DNA of 50,125 nucleotides, from positions 1 to 50,125 of the forward strand of contig DATKDU010000002.1 in the NCBI GenBank assembly GCA_035512595.1. Direction: 5' to 3'. Positions 1-9,330 of the stretch are shown here, piece after piece (positions within the stretch are counted from its first letter, which is position 1; each line of letters starts with the position of its first letter). Under the pieces are notes generated by a model, which saw only the letters and a list, made by a program, of their open reading frames with translations, was not told the origin of the DNA and did no database searches. The translations under genes were made by a program, and so were the position numbers. Source of the stretch: DATKDU01 sp035512595. Its GTDB lineage: Bacteria > Planctomycetota > Planctomycetia > Pirellulales > Pirellulaceae.

Positions 1-165
1 GCGACCGTCAGCGACCGGGCCACCTATGAAGAACCGCACCAGACGTGCAGCGGGATCGACCACGTGCTGGTCAACGGTCGGCTCGTCGTTGAGGGTGCTA
101 AGCCAGTGACCGATTTCGGCCCGCATGCGCCGGGAAAGGCCCTAAAACGCGAGAGAATTGATTAG
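1..165 (+). CDS. Amidohydrolase (N-acyl-D-amino-acid deacylase type), C-terminal end
   Basis: Frame 1 is open from the window edge to the TAG at 163-165 and gives 54 residues. The stretch TYEEPHQTCSGIDHVLVNG followed by a Val-rich strand, a Gly and PGKALKR matches the closing beta-strands of D-aminoacylase/dihydroorotase-like amidohydrolases, where the C-terminus returns to the small beta-sandwich domain. The metal-binding TIM barrel lies outside the window, so substrate cannot be judged. The family hydrolyses amide bonds of N-acyl-D-amino acids or related compounds. It is on the same strand as the DUF2750 gene 11 bases downstream. The family assignment rests only on this tail. Confidence 0.65.
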   Translation, partial: ATVSDRATYEEPHQTCSGIDHVLVNGRLVVEGAKPVTDFGPHAPGKALKRERID

Positions 166-176
166 CCTTACGAACT

Positions 177-545
177 ATGTCAGCCGCAGCCATGCACGCC
201 AGTGCCGTCTATGAGCAAGTCGCAAAAGACGGCCGCGTCTTCACGTTTCTAAGCGATGACAGTTATTTGGTGTTTCCCGTTTACGGGACAGAAGTAGTTT
301 CCTTTTGGTCCAGTCGATCCCGGATGGAAAAGATCCAGAGCACTCATCCTCACTTTTCTGCCTACACGATCGCGGAATACTCTCTCTCGGAATTCCTAGA
401 GAAGACGCTTTTTCAGCTTGAGGAGCAAAGTATCTCTGTTGGAGTCAATTGGTCCGGGAAACGCCTTACCGGATACGACGTTTCGGTCGCCGATCTCAGG
501 CGGAACATCGGCCACTGGCTGAGTAGGGAGCAAGGTGATGGCTGA
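177..545 (+). CDS. DUF2750 family protein
   Basis: A 122-residue cytoplasmic protein without signal peptide or membrane segment. The order of a small N-terminal helix (YEQVAKDGRVFTFLSDD), a central 'PVYGTEVVSFWSSRSRMEKI' block, a helix ending in FLEKTLFQLEEQSISVGVNW and a C-terminal helix of the type VADLRRNIG agrees with DUF2750, a family of unknown function found in many Gram-negative bacteria, in which a Trp/Phe-rich patch and the 'VGVNW' strand are the conserved features. ATG at 177 is the only plausible start; a second ATG 15 bases on is possible. It starts 11 bases after the amidohydrolase stop and may be co-transcribed. Base composition is lower in GC than the neighbours, a mild hint of transfer. 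Confidence 0.7.
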   Translation: MSAAAMHASAVYEQVAKDGRVFTFLSDDSYLVFPVYGTEVVSFWSSRSRMEKIQSTHPHFSAYTIAEYSLSEFLEKTLFQLEEQSISVGVNWSGKRLTGYDVSVADLRRNIGHWLSREQGDG

Positions 546-883
546 CGATACGGTCCACCCATCGCCGCTTCGCGGCATTTCTCTATCCTTGGAAACCCGG
601 TGCCAGATTTGATTGACGAGCCTCCAAAAAGGGGGAGGGAAGGCATATTTCGAGATAGGCTTTCTTAGCATCAACGTCTCCCGGGAACGCCGATTTGGGT
701 CAAGAGCAGCGGTCGCCACTTGCGAATCGCCCGCCGAGCGATCATACTGAACTCATCTTCATCTATGAAGGCTGACTTCGAAGCAGCCTCCTACTCCTGA
801 GCCTCCCTCCATAGATCGGAGCCGCGAGCGACGCGATTGTGCGACTCGCAGCCGACTCAATCCCGGTCCAGTGGAGACGGAGT
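546..883. other. Gap with no convincing gene
   Basis: About 340 bases between the DUF2750 gene and the zinc-ribbon gene. Short open frames exist on both strands but none shows a family motif or a good ribosome binding site. An ATG at 538 overlapping the end of the DUF2750 gene opens only 23 codons. The segment may hold the promoter for the zinc-ribbon gene; no clear -35/-10 pair was seen. Confidence 0.5.
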
Positions 884-1172
884 GTGAGCGAAAAGAAACC
901 TGCGCTGGTGGCCCTCCGCGTGCGGCCCAACTGCCCCGTGTGCGGCAAAGTCTCCTATTCCCTGTCCGGGATGCACCCGCAATGTGCCGTGGCTCGGGCC
1001 GATGCCGGCCTGCGTGCTCGCCAGAAGGCGAAGAAAGAGCCGGCCCCGCCGCGCGCCCCGTTCACCAAGCGCTGCCCCAGGTGCAGCCGCAATGTCCCTG
1101 CTCGCCGCATGGTCTGCGACTGCGGACGCAGCTTCGACCAGCGGGCCGCCGGCAATCGCGGCAGCGCCGCCG

Positions 1173-1192
<20 letters not shown>
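884..1192 (+). CDS. Double zinc-ribbon protein of unknown function
   Basis: About 102 residues starting VSEKKPALVALRVRPNCPVCG. The GTG at 884 is preferred because GGAGA lies at 873-877 with 6 bases spacing; an in-frame ATG at 839 would add 15 residues of low quality. Two Cys clusters are visible: CPVCG near residue 18 with a later C in HPQCAV, and CPRCSRNVPARR followed by CDCG near residue 80. A Lys/Arg/Pro-rich linker joins them. This looks like two small zinc ribbons, as in nucleic-acid-binding or protein-binding adaptors. The stop lies inside the 3' end of the convergent pyruvate kinase gene (20-base overlap). Its function is unknown. Confidence 0.6.
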
Positions 1193-2615
<1,423 letters not shown>

Positions 2616-2746
2616 CGAACACCATCCAGGTCCAAAGGCAGGAGCAGGTTCATCGGGCCGGACAAGGAGAGGGGGACGCCGATATACTGCCGTTGTAGCC
2701 ACCCAGCATGCGCTTGGCGAGAGGCGGCGAGAGAGCAACCTTCACC

Positions 2747-3295
2747 ATGGACGCGAAAATTCTTCAGGAACCGCTTCACGAGCGCCACCGCGGTGACGCC
2801 CTGCGCCGCGCTGGCTGCTGGTTGATGCTCGGCGCCTTGCTCGGCGCCGTAGCCACCGTGGCGATCCTCCGCTGGCGGCTGGCCGATCCGACGCCCGCGC
2901 TCACCGAGGAGTTGTTCCACGCCGCGCGGCAGCGATGGGCCGAGCGCGGGCCAAAGGATTACGACGTGGAAGTCGTCGTCCAGGGTCCGCAGCCCGCCAC
3001 GTATCGCGTCCTCGTTCGCGACGGCGAGAGCATTGCCGCCTTTCGCAACGGCCAGCCGCTGGCGCAGCAGCGGACCTTCGGCACCTGGAGCGTCCCAGGC
3101 ATGTTCGGCACCATCAGCCGCGACCTGGCCCAGATCGAGCGCCGCCGCTCGGGAAATGCCGACCGTTTCACCCCCGATCTCACGCTCCGCGCCAGCTTCG
3201 ATCCGGAGCTTGGCTATCCGCGGCATTACCTGCGGATCGAGACGGGTTCGACGCAGGACGTCTCGTGGGACGTGAAGAAGTTTGAGGTCCGCTAG
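2747..3295 (+). CDS. Membrane-anchored DUF6174-like protein
   Basis: 182 residues from MDAKILQEP. One hydrophobic segment (residues ~22-44, AGCWLMLGALLGAVATVAIL) anchors the protein; the rest is expected outside the cytoplasm. The extracytoplasmic part has the order Trp-'YDVEVVVQG'-'YRVLVRDG'-'GTWSVPGMFGTI'-'ASFDPELGYPRHYLRI', which follows the DUF6174 pattern of an antiparallel sheet with a conserved D-x-LGYP turn. The function of that family is unknown. The gene is divergent from pyruvate kinase with 131 bases between starts, so the two promoters share that space. An earlier in-frame ATG at 2708 lacks any supporting features. Confidence 0.65.
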   Translation: MDAKILQEPLHERHRGDALRRAGCWLMLGALLGAVATVAILRWRLADPTPALTEELFHAARQRWAERGPKDYDVEVVVQGPQPATYRVLVRDGESIAAFRNGQPLAQQRTFGTWSVPGMFGTISRDLAQIERRRSGNADRFTPDLTLRASFDPELGYPRHYLRIETGSTQDVSWDVKKFEVR

Positions 3296-3527
3296 CAGCC
3301 GCCGCTAAGGCTGGCGTATCAGACTGAGCCTGGGCGACATCGAAGTGACTACAGCCGCCGGTATCGTCGGGGATCGTCGCCAAGCCTCTTAATCGACGAA
3401 ACCCTAGGCGACTAAACCATTTACGAACAAGTCAAATTGTCGTCGGCATCGTTCGTGCGATCTCTTCGAGCTGTGCCAGTCCACAGCGGCTGGCGTTCCT
3501 CCCCCTTGAGGCATTTGGAGAAAAACG

Positions 3528-3839
3528 ATGCGTAGAATCCTGCTCGCGTTGGTGACCGTGGCGGTTCTGGGTGCTGGTGCATTTGTCGGCACCGCGCAGG
3601 CCGATCATGGTCGGTACGGAGGCTATGGAGGCTATGGTGGCTATGGTGGCTATGGTGGCTACGGCGGCTATGGCCGCGGGTACGATTGCTACCCGAGCTA
3701 CCGCAACTCGTACTATTACCGGCCGTATTCGTCCCACTACTACCGTCCGTACCACGGCCACCACGGCCATCGTCACGGCCATCACCATCACCACGGTCAT
3801 CACCGGGGGGGCGGTTTTGGGATTTACCTGGGCTTTTAG
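3528..3839 (+). CDS. Secreted Gly/Tyr/His-rich repeat protein
   Basis: 103 residues with a clear Sec signal peptide (MRRILLALVTVAVLGAGAFVGTAQA, cleavage after AQA). The mature part begins with six tandem Gly-Gly-Tyr units encoded by a 9-base repeat at 3618-3671, then a Tyr/Ser/Pro segment and a His-rich block (HHGHHGHRHGHHHHHGHH), ending in GGGFGIYLGF. GGAG upstream of the ATG is a good ribosome binding site. Low-complexity, tyrosine-rich and histidine-rich mature sequence suggests a cell-wall or matrix-associated or metal-binding protein, but this is inference from composition only. No homologous domain was recognised. Confidence 0.7.
   Translation: MRRILLALVTVAVLGAGAFVGTAQADHGRYGGYGGYGGYGGYGGYGGYGRGYDCYPSYRNSYYYRPYSSHYYRPYHGHHGHRHGHHHHHGHHRGGGFGIYLGF
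3618..3671 (+). repeat. Six tandem 9-bp units encoding Gly-Gly-Tyr
   Basis: Six consecutive copies of ggnggctay; units differ only at third codon positions (gga/ggt/ggc and tat/tac). Copy number is likely to vary between strains by slippage. Confidence 0.9.
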
Positions 3840-4252
3840 CGATCCAGTCGTGGCAATCGCCGCGACTGACTAAGCCAAGAAATGAGAAAGTCCGGGCGAC
3901 CCCTTGCGGGATCTGCCCGGACAATCGTCCCCCCCGGGAATCGATAATTGCTCTCGCCGCGTGATCTTGCACAAGCGGCGACGCCTACATCATCGGCAAG
4001 CTTTGCCGAGGGACTTTGGCAATCTTTGCCGAATGTGCCGGCAGTGGTGCGGGATGATCTTGGCCCGCCTTCCAATCTTAGGTAAGAGCACCTGTGGCAC
4101 TTCAGCCGCAGCGCAGCCGCGCGCCGAAAGGTTCGACGCTAGCAGCCATCGGGCCAAGTTGCGCTCAACAAGCTGGAGCAGTCAGGACGATTGTACCGCT
4201 AAGGAAAGCTGTGCCGCCGGGAAACCCCCGCACTGTGAGAAAGGATGCTCCC
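3840..4252. other. Long leader upstream of the TolQ-like operon
   Basis: About 410 bases with no supported gene. It contains TTTGCCGA-type inverted words around 4001-4032 (gcaagctttgccg and ggcaatctttgccga). The last bases before the GTG at 4253 carry AGGA at 4242-4245, a good ribosome binding site. Promoter elements for the 4253-8108 operon should be here but no confident consensus was seen. Confidence 0.4.
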
Positions 4253-5512
4253 GTGTCGCGTCCCGCAAGTCGTACTTCAGTTCTCGCGGTCGTGGCGACC
4301 GTCGGCTGGCCCGTCGTCATGGGCCTGGCTCTCACGGCCGGCTTCTTCGCCCTGATGTATCAGGGGCCGCTCAATCATCCAGTGCTCCATCGCTACTTTG
4401 CCGGCCATCCGATCAACGTGGTCGAGACGGCCTTCTTCTTCGTCGGCCTCGTCGCCCTCGGCATGAAGCTGCTCGACGTCCTCGGGCAGAACGCGTCGCT
4501 CGACGGCATTTCGCTCGGAGAGAATGCCGCCAATCAGCCGGCCGGCAAAGCGACGGAGATGCTCGACGCCCTGGCCAACTTGCCGGCCCGCTTGCGCGCC
4601 ACGTATCTCGGCCGCCGATTGACCGAAGCGCTGGGCATGGTCGAGCGCAAAGGCTCGGCCGACGGACTCGACGAAGAGCTCAAATACCTGGCCGATCTCG
4701 ATGCCGGCCGCCAGCAGGACAGCTACGCCCTGGTGCGGATCATCGTCTGGGCCACGCCGATGCTCGGCTTCCTCGGCACGGTCGTCGGCATCACCGATGC
4801 GCTCGGCGATTTGTCGCGCCAAAACATGAGCAATTTGCAAGGGGCCATGAGCGGGCTGCTCTCCGGCCTGTACGTCGCCTTCGACACGACCGCTATCGCT
4901 CTGTGTTTCTCGATGGTGCTGATGTTCATCCAGTTCGGCATCGAGCGGATGGAGACGCAGCTCCTGGCGACCGTGGACGACCGGGTCGGACAAGAACTCC
5001 TCGGCCGCTTCGAGATCGTCGGCACGTCAAGCGACCCGCAGGTCGCCACGATGCAGCGGATCGGGCACGCCGTCCTGCAAGCCACCGAGCAGCTCGTCAA
5101 ACGGCAAGTCGATCTGTGGCAGGCGTCGATGGATGCCGCCCAGCAGAAGTGGCAGCTCGTCACGCAAGGAACCGGCGAGCAGTTGCAGGCGACGCTGACG
5201 ACGGCACTCGACCGCTCGCTGAACGCCCATGCGGCTCATCTGGCGGAAAACGCCCGCGTCCTGGCTGGACAACAGCAGGAGCTGGTGCGGCAAGGCGAGC
5301 TGATGACCCAGGCCATCAAGGCCGCCGGCGACGTCGTACAGCTCGAGCGGGCCCTCAACCAGAACCTGTCGGCACTCGCCGGCTCCAAGAACTTTGAAGA
5401 CACCGTGATGAGCCTGGCGGCGGCCATTCACCTCCTCAGCGTGCGGCTGGGCAAGACGGACCCCCCGCACGTCGATCTCCACGTCCCTCCGCCCAAAGGC
5501 CGCGCGGCATGA
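4253..5512 (+). CDS. MotA/TolQ/ExbB-type proton channel protein
   Basis: 419 residues from GTG at 4253, chosen because AGGA lies 7 bases upstream; the frame is open further 5' without family features. Predicted membrane segments are near residues 10-35, 55-75, 158-182 and 200-230. The last two carry the TolQ/ExbB signatures: TPMLGFLGTVVGITDAL (the P-x-LGxLGTVxG helix) and GLYVAFDTTAIAL (with the conserved Thr that faces the partner's Asp). A long Gln/Ala-rich cytoplasmic C-terminal helix of about 170 residues follows, longer than in TolQ, resembling the tails of ZorA-like proteins. The family forms a pentameric ring that uses the proton motive force to drive an ExbD/MotB-type dimer. The stop overlaps the start of the next gene (ATGA), so it is translated with two ExbD-like partners. 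Confidence 0.85.
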   Translation: MSRPASRTSVLAVVATVGWPVVMGLALTAGFFALMYQGPLNHPVLHRYFAGHPINVVETAFFFVGLVALGMKLLDVLGQNASLDGISLGENAANQPAGKATEMLDALANLPARLRATYLGRRLTEALGMVERKGSADGLDEELKYLADLDAGRQQDSYALVRIIVWATPMLGFLGTVVGITDALGDLSRQNMSNLQGAMSGLLSGLYVAFDTTAIALCFSMVLMFIQFGIERMETQLLATVDDRVGQELLGRFEIVGTSSDPQVATMQRIGHAVLQATEQLVKRQVDLWQASMDAAQQKWQLVTQGTGEQLQATLTTALDRSLNAHAAHLAENARVLAGQQQELVRQGELMTQAIKAAGDVVQLERALNQNLSALAGSKNFEDTVMSLAAAIHLLSVRLGKTDPPHVDLHVPPPKGRAA

Positions 5513-7107
5513 GGCGACGCGTACGCACGCAAGCCGTCGGCATCGTTCTGTTTCCGTTCCTCGCGGTGCTGATCTGCACCATGGGGGCGCTGGTGGTCTT
5601 GCTCATGCTCCTCGTGCAGCAAGCGAAGGTCGATGCCGAGTCGTCGCTGGCCGCGCACATGGCGGCGAAGCAGAACGACCGGGAGCAACTTGAGGAGCAG
5701 AAGCTGGCCCTGGACGACGCCCGCTGGCGGCAGGAAATCCTCGAGCGGCAGCGGCTGGAAAAGCAGCAGGAGCTGGCCGACCGCCGGCTGGAGCTGGCCC
5801 ATATCGAAGATCACATCCGCCGCCTCGAAGACGCCGCCCGCAAGCTCACCGCCCGCCTCAAGGCGCTGGACGAAGGAAAACAGTCGCAGGTTGCTGACCT
5901 CGCGCCGCTTGAGCAGCAGCTCGCACAGCTCCAGCAGGCGATGGCCAATAAGCAGAAGGAGCTCGACGAGAAGCGGAAGAAGCTGGCCGGCCAAGAGCAG
6001 GCTTATGCCCTCATCCCCTACGAAGGACGCAGCGGCACCAAGCGCATGCCGCTGTATGTCGAGTGCGTGGAAGAAGGGGTCATCCTTCAGCCGGAAGGTT
6101 TGCTGCTGACGGCTGCCGACTTCGATGGGCCGACCGGTCCCGGCAATCCGCTCGACGCGGCCTTGCGCGCCAAGCGGGAGTATCTCGCCAAGGTCAGCGG
6201 CGGCAAGGGAGTCGAGCCGTATCCGCTGCTCGTCGTGCGTCCCAGCGGCGTGATGGCCTACCAGGCGGCGCGGGCCGCGATGAAGGCCTGGGAGGACGAG
6301 TTCGGCTATGAGCTCGTCTCCGAAAACCTCAATCTCGACTTCGGCGAGCGCGACATCCAGATGGATCAGGCGCTCCGCAAGGTCGTGCGCGATGCGCGCC
6401 GCCGCCAGCAACTGCTGGCTGCTGCCATGCCGCGGCAATACCGGCCGGTTGCTGCGCCGTCGTCGTTCGTAGCGAACGAAATGCCCGAGGTGCAGGCGAT
6501 GAAGTCGAGCGCTCCAGGCCGCGGCGCAGCCCCCGTTGCCGGCAGCGGCGGCATGGGAATCGGCCAAAGCCAGCAATATACCGACGGTCAAGCCGCGCGG
6601 AAGACAGAGCAGGAGCAAGCCAGCGCCGCATCGAATCCACCCCCGCCAGCCGGCGATCCGAAGACGCAGCACGGCGGCACGCCCCGACAAGCAGGTGTCA
6701 AGGATGGCGTCGCCGGCGCCAAGAGCGGCAAGAGCTTGCCCCCGGGCGTGGCTCCCCAGCGGCGCGGATCGAATTGGGGGCTTCCCGGCGCCGCCGGCCG
6801 CACGTTCGGCGTCACGCGGCCGATCCGCGTGATCTGCCTGGCCGATCGCATCGTGCTGCTCTCTGACCGGCGCGATGCCCCGCGCCCGCAGGAAATCACG
6901 CTCTCCGAGAACATGACTGCCGCCGAAGTCGATCTGCTCGTCACCAGCATTCACAAGCAGATGGAAAGCTGGGGGCTGGCGGCCGAGAACGGCTATTGGA
7001 AACCGGTGCTCCTGGTGGAAGTCGTCGGCGATGCCGAGTCGCGGCTGGCGGAGCTTCAAGCGGCGCTTGCAGGCAGCGGCATCGAAGTAAACAGGAAACA
7101 GCGATGA
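5509..7107 (+). CDS. ExbD-like coiled-coil membrane protein lacking the proton-carrying Asp
   Basis: 532 residues, start overlapping the stop of the channel gene by 4 bases. A short cytoplasmic tail (MRRRVRTQAVGI) leads into a single membrane helix (residues ~12-36, FPFLAVLICTMGALVVLLM), the layout of ExbD/TolR/MotB. The site that carries Asp in those families (F-L-D-V) is Ala19 here. A Glu/Lys/Gln-rich coiled coil follows (~40-160), then an alpha/beta domain (~165-300, with PLYVECVEEGVILQPEG and PYPLLVVRPSG), a low-complexity Ala/Gly/Pro/Gln linker (~310-420) and a C-terminal domain (~425-530). The periplasmic part likely contacts cell wall or outer layers. No peptidoglycan-binding OmpA motif was recognised. 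Confidence 0.75.
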   Translation: MRRRVRTQAVGIVLFPFLAVLICTMGALVVLLMLLVQQAKVDAESSLAAHMAAKQNDREQLEEQKLALDDARWRQEILERQRLEKQQELADRRLELAHIEDHIRRLEDAARKLTARLKALDEGKQSQVADLAPLEQQLAQLQQAMANKQKELDEKRKKLAGQEQAYALIPYEGRSGTKRMPLYVECVEEGVILQPEGLLLTAADFDGPTGPGNPLDAALRAKREYLAKVSGGKGVEPYPLLVVRPSGVMAYQAARAAMKAWEDEFGYELVSENLNLDFGERDIQMDQALRKVVRDARRRQQLLAAAMPRQYRPVAAPSSFVANEMPEVQAMKSSAPGRGAAPVAGSGGMGIGQSQQYTDGQAARKTEQEQASAASNPPPPAGDPKTQHGGTPRQAGVKDGVAGAKSGKSLPPGVAPQRRGSNWGLPGAAGRTFGVTRPIRVICLADRIVLLSDRRDAPRPQEITLSENMTAAEVDLLVTSIHKQMESWGLAAENGYWKPVLLVEVVGDAESRLAELQAALAGSGIEVNRKQR

Positions 7108-8108
7108 GACGCGGTTCCGCTTCGCAGGTTCAAGCACCGGGGCATGACGCCTTCCTGGACGTCGTCTGCAACCTCGTGGGCATCATGGTCGTGCTGGTGA
7201 TGGTCGTCGCCGCCCATGCCAAGAGCGTCCTGATTGCCGAGGAAGCGAGTCAGCCCGCGGCCAGCGAGACGATCGACGTCGCCGGAGCTGTGGCGGACGC
7301 CGGCCGGGTCGAAGCGGGCATCGTCGATCTCCAGCAGCGGATCGGGCGGCAGCAGTTCGAAATCGCCTATCGCAATGCCGAGCGCGACCAGATTCAAAAG
7401 CTGGTGCTGCTGGTCGAGGACGAGCTCGCCAAGCGCCAATCGCAGATGAGCGACGAAGACAAGGCGCGGCTCGAGCTGGAGCAGCAGATTCAGGCGGCAC
7501 AGAGCGAGCTGGCCCGCGTGCAACTGTCGCTTGACACGAACATCAAATCGCCGCCGGCCGCCATCCCCCACCTGCCGACGCCGATGGCCCAGACGGTCTT
7601 CACCAGCGAGGTCCACTTCCGCCTGCTCGCTGGCCGGCTGGTCTACGTCCCCTTCACGGAAATGGTGCAGCGGATGCAGGCCGACGCGCCGAGCAAGGTG
7701 CATCGCCTGAAAAACGTGCCGCGCATCGAGGAAGTGCTGCCGGTCGTGCAAGGCTTCGGCGGACGCTACATTCTCCGCCGGGCCGATGCCGAGGTGGCGA
7801 CGAAGTTCGGCCCGTCGCGGCAATCGCTGGTCGAGCTGGAGCGCCTGTGGCTGGTCCATGCCGAGCAGAACCTGGGAGAGCCGCTGGCGACCGCGCTGGC
7901 CGCCGGATCGCAGTTCCGCGCCCGGCTGACGGGTCTCGACCGGGAGCGGACGGTGATCACCGTGTGGGTCTACCCCGACAGCTTTGAAGAATTCCGCACG
8001 CTCAAAGGGGAGCTGTTCAAAGCGGGCTTCCTGACTGCCGCCCGGCCTCTTCCCGACGGAGTCCCCATCGGCGGCGCTCCCGACGGCAGCCGCTCGTCGG
8101 CGGAGTAG
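7104..8108 (+). CDS. ExbD-like coiled-coil membrane protein retaining the Asp
   Basis: 334 residues from the ATG at 7104, which overlaps the stop of the preceding gene (ATGA). A short N-terminal tail is followed by one membrane helix, HDAFLDVVCNLVGIMVVLVM (residues ~14-33). Asp19 in F-L-D-V lies where ExbD, TolR and MotB keep the proton-accepting Asp, at the same residue number as Ala19 of the preceding protein. A coiled coil of about 90 residues (~70-165) and a C-terminal alpha/beta domain of ~150 residues (VHFRLLAGRLVYVPFTEM ... TVITVWVYPDSFEEF) complete it. Third and last gene of the operon; the channel gene product and these two proteins probably form one motor complex. The driven process is unknown. 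Confidence 0.75.
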   Translation: MRRGSASQVQAPGHDAFLDVVCNLVGIMVVLVMVVAAHAKSVLIAEEASQPAASETIDVAGAVADAGRVEAGIVDLQQRIGRQQFEIAYRNAERDQIQKLVLLVEDELAKRQSQMSDEDKARLELEQQIQAAQSELARVQLSLDTNIKSPPAAIPHLPTPMAQTVFTSEVHFRLLAGRLVYVPFTEMVQRMQADAPSKVHRLKNVPRIEEVLPVVQGFGGRYILRRADAEVATKFGPSRQSLVELERLWLVHAEQNLGEPLATALAAGSQFRARLTGLDRERTVITVWVYPDSFEEFRTLKGELFKAGFLTAARPLPDGVPIGGAPDGSRSSAE

Positions 8109-8421
8109 CCGCTACTTGCCGCCGAATCGCGGCCCTCCGTGATAACACCGAGAACGCGGGGTGCTGAAAGCCGCAACCAAGGGAAGCTCACTCATAAACC
8201 GGACCACAGGCCAGGACGGGGGGGCAAATGGCAGAAAAATTGGGGACACAAAAATGCGGCAATTCAGGATGTCCTGCCACTCCTTTCTGCCTCATTTTTC
8301 TGCCACTGATTTTCTGCCAAATTCTGGTCCGGCAAACGTGGCGTTTCCCGTGCCTTGTGAAGTCGCCACGAAAAGTCTTCGCGGCAGAACTGCGGCCTGG
8401 CGGGATGCGAGTTATGCCCGG
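8109..8421. other. Intergenic region with TTTCTGCC repeats
   Basis: About 310 bases between convergent genes without a supported gene. It holds 'ggcagaaaaat' at 8230-8240 and three inverse words of the form tttctgcc at 8284-8319, so an imperfect stem can form. A dispersed-repeat relic is the likeliest reading; terminator function for the flanking convergent genes is possible. Confidence 0.5.
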
Positions 8422-9231
8422 CTAATAAGACAAACCAATAGACCGCAACAATTCGTCCAGTTCCCGATAATCCCCCACGATCACATCCGCCCCGGCCTGG
8501 ATCAGCCGGTTGCGCTTCCAGGCGTTGATGCCGCTCTTGGTTTCTTCATTGCTGGCGACGCCGATGGCCAGGCCGCCGACTTTTTTCACTTCTTCGATCT
8601 CGACGAAGCCGTCGCCGAAGCCGACGATCTGCTTTCCCGGCACTCCCGCATCGCGGATCATCTGCTCGATGATCATCGCTTTGGAAAACTTCTTGTAGTC
8701 GTCGAGCGCCCCGTAGATGTGGCGGCCGAAGAAGGGGGTCAGGCCCAGCACGTGTACTTCATCGCGGACATACTTGAGGTCGGTGCCGCTGGCGAGGAAC
8801 AATTCGAGGCCCCGATCCCGCAGCGACTCGAGTAGTTGCATCGAGCCGGGAACGGTCATGTCCTCCGCCGGCACTCGCCCCGAGCGGACCCCTTCGACCC
8901 GCCCTTCGACTTGCTGCCAGAGGAGGTCATGGTACTGGTGCTTGTACTGAAGCGGCTCGCGGGGCGTGACGCCGCGCTTGGCGACTTCCTCGGCTAGCTG
9001 GATCATCTGGTAGATCGTCTGCTTGCCGTTGAGCCGCATGACGAAGTCTTCCACGTGGGCGAAGAGCGCCTCGCGAGATTCACTGGTCCCGGTGGCAGCG
9101 AGGATGTCCACCATCATGGGGATCATCACGTCTTGCCAGTTGCGGCGGAGCAGCGACAGCGTGCCATCGAAGTCGAAGATGGCGGCCCGAAACGCGCCGC
9201 GGGGATAGTCCTGGTTGACGATTTCGATCAT
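8422..9231 (-). CDS. HAD superfamily phosphatase
   Basis: 269 residues, cytoplasmic. HAD motif I is IFDFDGTLSLL (nucleophile Asp near residue 20), motif II is LFLASGTD (~145), the Lys of motif III lies near DDYKKFSKAMI (~180), and motif IV is IVGFGDGFVEIEEVKKVGG (~200) with acidic metal ligands. A helical cap with YKHQYHDLLWQQVEGRVEG sits between motifs I and II, as in phosphoglycolate/beta-phosphoglucomutase-type enzymes. It should hydrolyse a small phosphorylated metabolite; the substrate cannot be read from sequence. Its start is followed upstream by a long hairpin repeat (9235-9301) shared with the divergent membrane protein gene. Confidence 0.85.
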   Translation of the reverse strand: MIEIVNQDYPRGAFRAAIFDFDGTLSLLRRNWQDVMIPMMVDILAATGTSESREALFAHVEDFVMRLNGKQTIYQMIQLAEEVAKRGVTPREPLQYKHQYHDLLWQQVEGRVEGVRSGRVPAEDMTVPGSMQLLESLRDRGLELFLASGTDLKYVRDEVHVLGLTPFFGRHIYGALDDYKKFSKAMIIEQMIRDAGVPGKQIVGFGDGFVEIEEVKKVGGLAIGVASNEETKSGINAWKRNRLIQAGADVIVGDYRELDELLRSIGLSY

Positions 9232-9234
9232 GAC

Positions 9235-9301
9235 GTAGGACAGGTTTTCAACCTGTCCAAAACAAAGCTCAGTGACAGGACAGGTTGAAAACCTATCCTA
9301 C
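9235..9301. repeat. Nested inverted repeat (gacaggtt family)
   Basis: Arm 9235-9258 and arm 9278-9301 are 24-base inverted copies with one mismatch, loop 19 bases. Each arm is itself a perfect or near-perfect 9-bp hairpin (ggacaggtt/aacctgtcc around ttc or gaa). The element fills the space between two divergent genes, so transcripts of either could carry the fold. Confidence 0.9.
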
Positions 9302-9330
9302 TTTCCCCCTCCCCTGCGTAGAATGGCCGT

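Noticed and set aside
4155..4250. Possible cobalamin riboswitch before the TolQ-like gene (gggaaacccccgcactgtgag)
   Set aside because: Only a short word resembles the family core; the GCCACTG element and the expected pairing partners are missing.
4253..8108. Zorya-type defence system
   Set aside because: The channel protein has a ZorA-like long tail, but neither partner shows an OmpA domain and no ZorC/D helicase or ZorE gene is near.
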